The position numbers and the translations under genes were made by a program. Shown here piece after piece: positions 20,151 to 22,102 of a DNA stretch of 22,102 nucleotides. The number at the start of each line of letters is the position of its first letter. Within the stretch, counting starts at the first letter, position 1. The stretch is from a virus, in IMG/VR virus record IMGVR_UViG_3300028384_000455, positions 1 to 22,102 of that record; one strand, given 5' to 3'. The notes beneath the pieces are model-generated. The model worked only from the letters and a program-made list of their open reading frames with translations, was not told the DNA's origin and ran no database searches.

Positions 20151-20723
20151 ATGGCGTTTTCAAATAGAGCATTTTCGGAAGTATCGTTTGGTGGTTTGGG
20201 TATTAGCCCGAATGTAACGATTGTGCCGGCTGGTGTATCCGCCACCGGCTCCGTGAACTCTGTCGCTGTTGCTCTTGAAAACATCCACCCAGTATTCGGT
20301 AACGCAGGCACAACTGCTGTCGGTAGTGTCACTGTCGTCGCTGATGCAAACGCATCTGTGACACTGGCTGCTGCTACAGGATCTGTGGACGACGTTACGG
20401 TTGTCGAAGGAACGGGTGTGAATGTTGCTGTCACGCTCGGCGCAGCCACATCATCCTTGGGCGAAGAAACAGTCAAGGCTGACGCTAACATGTCTGTCAC
20501 TGGCCTCGCAGCAACAACAGGTCTCGGCACCGTCAGCCAAGTTACGATTTATAAAGTTACTGGTGTTGCAGCAACAGCCGGGCTTGGTCAAGTAACTGTT
20601 TGGGGTCTTGTAAATACTGGTCAAGATCCAGAACCAGTGTATAATGACGTTGACGAAAATACATCAAATAGCTGGACGACGGTGAGCACCCCGTCCCGTA
20701 ATTGGAATGAGGTAAGACCGTAA
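20151..20723 (+). CDS. Repetitive beta-strand structural protein
   Basis: 190 aa. Starts MAFSNRAFSEVSFGGLG, followed by degenerate repeats of about 18-25 residues in the style GVSATGSVNSVAVALENIHP, ASVTLAAATGSVDDVTVVEG, NVAVTLGAATSSLGEETVKA, ADANMSVTGLAATTGLGTVS and TGVAATAGLGQVTVWG. The C-terminus is Trp/Asn-rich (SNSWTTVSTPSRNWNEVRP). Repeats of this TGVSATGSVGSVTV type are seen in virion proteins of aquatic phages (recalled), probably as beta-helical or beta-prism stalks. Repeat number could vary between strains. The stop overlaps the next ATG. The start has only a weak GAG ribosome site but follows a candidate promoter. Confidence 0.65.
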   Translation: MAFSNRAFSEVSFGGLGISPNVTIVPAGVSATGSVNSVAVALENIHPVFGNAGTTAVGSVTVVADANASVTLAAATGSVDDVTVVEGTGVNVAVTLGAATSSLGEETVKADANMSVTGLAATTGLGTVSQVTIYKVTGVAATAGLGQVTVWGLVNTGQDPEPVYNDVDENTSNSWTTVSTPSRNWNEVRP

Positions 20724-21388
20724 TGGCTTCTACTTACAGTAATCTTGGTATCGAACTTATGGCAACCGGTGAGCAGGCCGGTGTCTGGGGTACGACTACA
20801 AACCGAAATCTAGAGCTTATCGAGCAGGCAATCGGCGGGGTTGCTACTATCGCCATTACCGCAGGAACAACATCCTTGTCCATTCCGCAGGGCTCTTTGG
20901 ACAATGCTCGTAGCGCAGTTCTCAAGTTCACCGGATCAACAGCATCTACGATTACAATCGGGACTCAGACTATTAAGCAAGGCAGTGGAAACACAGTTGC
21001 TGTGTCGCCTCTCTCTTTTAAGATAGTCTACTTAGAAGGAACTGGATCTGGAGCCGGGGTAGTTGATCTATTGGTTGCTCCCGACGGCGGTTTTACATGG
21101 AACTCTACCGACATTACAGGCAATACAGCACTGATTAAAGGTACAGGGTATTTTGTAGATACTTCTGGTGGTGCGGTAACACTTACGTTACCTGCTTCCC
21201 CGAATCGTGGCGACACCGTCAAGATTATTGACTTAGGAAGTGCTGCAACTAACAACATTACTATCGATCGAAACGGAGAAAGAATTCAAGGATTAGAGGA
21301 GAACATGACGGTCTCTACAGACGAAGCAGCTTTTGGTTTGGTTTACAACAGCACAAGCGGCAAAGGCTGGCGTTTGACGGAGGTCTAA
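20723..21388 (+). CDS. Tail fibre-like structural protein
   Basis: 221 aa, TAATG overlap with the upstream gene. N-terminal block STYSNLGIELMATGEQAGVW, then GTTTNRNLELIEQAIGGVAT, a very common beginning of phage fibre or virion surface proteins that I recognise. The remainder is beta-rich: TSLSIPQGSLDNARSAVLKF, VTLTLPASPNRGDTVKIIDL and the C-terminal NITIDRNGERIQGLEENMTV, ending AFGLVYNSTSGKGWRL. The last part resembles the C-terminal beta domain of such fibres. It probably contributes to host attachment with the neighbouring collar-domain protein. Confidence 0.7.
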   Translation: MASTYSNLGIELMATGEQAGVWGTTTNRNLELIEQAIGGVATIAITAGTTSLSIPQGSLDNARSAVLKFTGSTASTITIGTQTIKQGSGNTVAVSPLSFKIVYLEGTGSGAGVVDLLVAPDGGFTWNSTDITGNTALIKGTGYFVDTSGGAVTLTLPASPNRGDTVKIIDLGSAATNNITIDRNGERIQGLEENMTVSTDEAAFGLVYNSTSGKGWRLTEV

Positions 21389-21420
21389 GTGGCTACATAC
21401 TCCTAAGTGGCTACATACTC
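21385..21420 (+). repeat. 18-bp tandem duplication creating a minicistron
   Basis: CTAAGTGGCTACATACTC stands at 21385-21402 and again, identically, at 21403-21420. Each copy carries a stop (TAA) and a GTG start. The first GTG (21389), correctly spaced 5 nt from GGAGG (21379-21383), now encodes only MATYS before TAA at 21404-21406. The real gene begins at the second GTG (21407), which lies 23 nt from that ribosome site. Confidence 0.9.
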
Positions 21421-22084
21421 CAAAATCAAAGGTGATACCGCTCTCTACCTACCGGTAGGGACGATCATGCCTTGGTCGAAAGCCTCTGTTCCGTCCGGCT
21501 TTTTATATTGTGACGGTTCAGCTGTGTCGCGCACCACATACGCTGATTTGTTTGCTGTGATCGGCACGACCTTTGGCAACCCCGATGCCTCTAACTTTAA
21601 CCTGCCGGACTTCACTGATCGGGCGGCTATTGGCGCGAGTAATAACCGGGGCTTTGCTGCAAAAAACAATACTGCATTGGCGGATCAAACGCCTAATATT
21701 TCGTTTCCGTCAGCCAACAAAAACGTCAGTGTCAGCGATAACTTTGCTACTGCTAATGCAAACGTTCCGCTACAGGCTCATACGCATTTCATTTCGACGA
21801 ATGACACCAGTAATGCTACTGGTCAGGCTTCGGCAACAGCAAACAATCAGGTCGCTCTATCTGGGTCCATATCTGACACTAACTTCCGGTATGGTTTTGT
21901 GGCTTCTAATAACACCGCTGTTCGCGGCAAAACTTCTTCGGCTGGTTCTGGCAATGGTAGTCACTCTCACACGATTAACGGCAGTGCAAGCGGGTCGTTC
22001 AACCAATCAAACCTGACCGCCAACGCAAGTGCCATCGATATTGAAAACCCGTATCTCGCCATTCGTTATTTGATAAGGTTTTGA
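21407..22084 (+). CDS. Tail collar-domain protein (microcystin-dependent-protein type)
   Basis: 225 aa, GTG start immediately after the minicistron stop. The N-terminal collar domain is clear: YLPVGTIMPWSKASVPSGFL, YCDGSAVSRTTYADLFAVIG, TTFGNPDASNFNLPDFTDRA and AIGASN. This is the Pfam phage tail collar fold found in short tail fibres and MdpB-type proteins. Then a Ser/Asn/Thr-rich, His-containing shaft (about 95-205) with two HTH/HSH motifs (AHTHFI, SHSHTI), typical of metal-stabilised fibre tips. It ends in ENPYLAIRYLIRF, the usual collar-protein end. Likely receptor-binding tip. Translation probably depends on reinitiation. Confidence 0.85.
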   Translation: MATYSKIKGDTALYLPVGTIMPWSKASVPSGFLYCDGSAVSRTTYADLFAVIGTTFGNPDASNFNLPDFTDRAAIGASNNRGFAAKNNTALADQTPNISFPSANKNVSVSDNFATANANVPLQAHTHFISTNDTSNATGQASATANNQVALSGSISDTNFRYGFVASNNTAVRGKTSSAGSGNGSHSHTINGSASGSFNQSNLTANASAIDIENPYLAIRYLIRF

Positions 22085-22085
22085 T

Positions 22086-22102
22086 ATGAAGTATTCAGCA
22101 CG
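22086..22102 (+). CDS. Start of next gene (truncated by window)
   Basis: An ATG at 22086, two bases after the collar-gene stop, opens a frame reading MKYSA before the window ends. Position and spacing match the other close-packed genes. Nothing can be said of function. Confidence 0.4.

Noticed and set aside
1-22102. tRNA genes, CRISPR arrays, insertion sequences or an integrase
   Set aside because: I saw no cloverleaf-like sequence, no regularly spaced repeats with unique spacers, and no transposase or recombinase motifs. Tandem repeats in the fibre gene are coding.

Overview
The window is a contiguous piece of a tailed double-stranded DNA bacteriophage (Caudoviricetes): the packaging, head, connector and tail-fibre module, with every recognisable gene on the + strand. 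Gene content (large terminase of the TIGR01630 type, P22-size portal, GroES-like co-chaperonin, Mu gpT-like capsid protein, GTA-type three-TM holin, several very small basic proteins and a 2OG-Fe(II) oxygenase) resembles phages of aquatic, probably marine, Gram-negative bacteria. That is recalled family knowledge, not a database result. Two P22 gp4-like adaptor proteins, a long Gln-rich portal C-terminus and no tape-measure gene in 22 kb suggest a short-tailed virion, but tail genes could lie outside the window.

Layout. 1-137: leader with GTATAC repeats and a possible promoter. 138-4010: large terminase and portal; the portal frame is broken near 1981. 4043-5266: lysis-like cassette (two candidate holins, a lipoprotein) and small ORFs, with no endolysin in view. 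5263-7383: first copy of a duplicated unknown family, an EF-hand-loop protein, a small membrane protein, a Cys-cluster protein and a GroES-like co-chaperonin. 7393-10386: scaffold, a conserved head-region protein, a structural protein and the major capsid protein, closed by a strong intrinsic terminator (10412-10442). 10495-12043: tandem pair of paralogous structural proteins. 12043-13155: a run of tiny, mostly cationic proteins, including two too short for routine gene calling (37 and 35 aa). 13156-14994: connector/adaptor proteins. 14994-16481: structural proteins.

16481-20144 is a tightly overlapping cassette: a 493-aa Gly-X-Y fibre with 12 Asn-Pro-Gly motifs, the second copy of the duplicated unknown family, two unknown proteins, and a prolyl-4-hydroxylase-like 2OG-Fe(II) dioxygenase. 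The most interesting hypothesis here is that the phage hydroxylates its own collagen-like or polyglycine-II fibre. 20151-22084: a beta-repeat protein, a fibre-like protein and a tail-collar-domain protein. The last 17 bases begin another gene.

Genes are packed with 1-4 nt stop/start overlaps (about 15 junctions), implying translational coupling in long late transcripts. Notable irregularities are an apparent deletion plus frameshift in the portal, a suspected in-frame deletion in the first adaptor, and three perfect 18-bp tandem duplications, one of which creates a five-codon minicistron in front of the collar gene.
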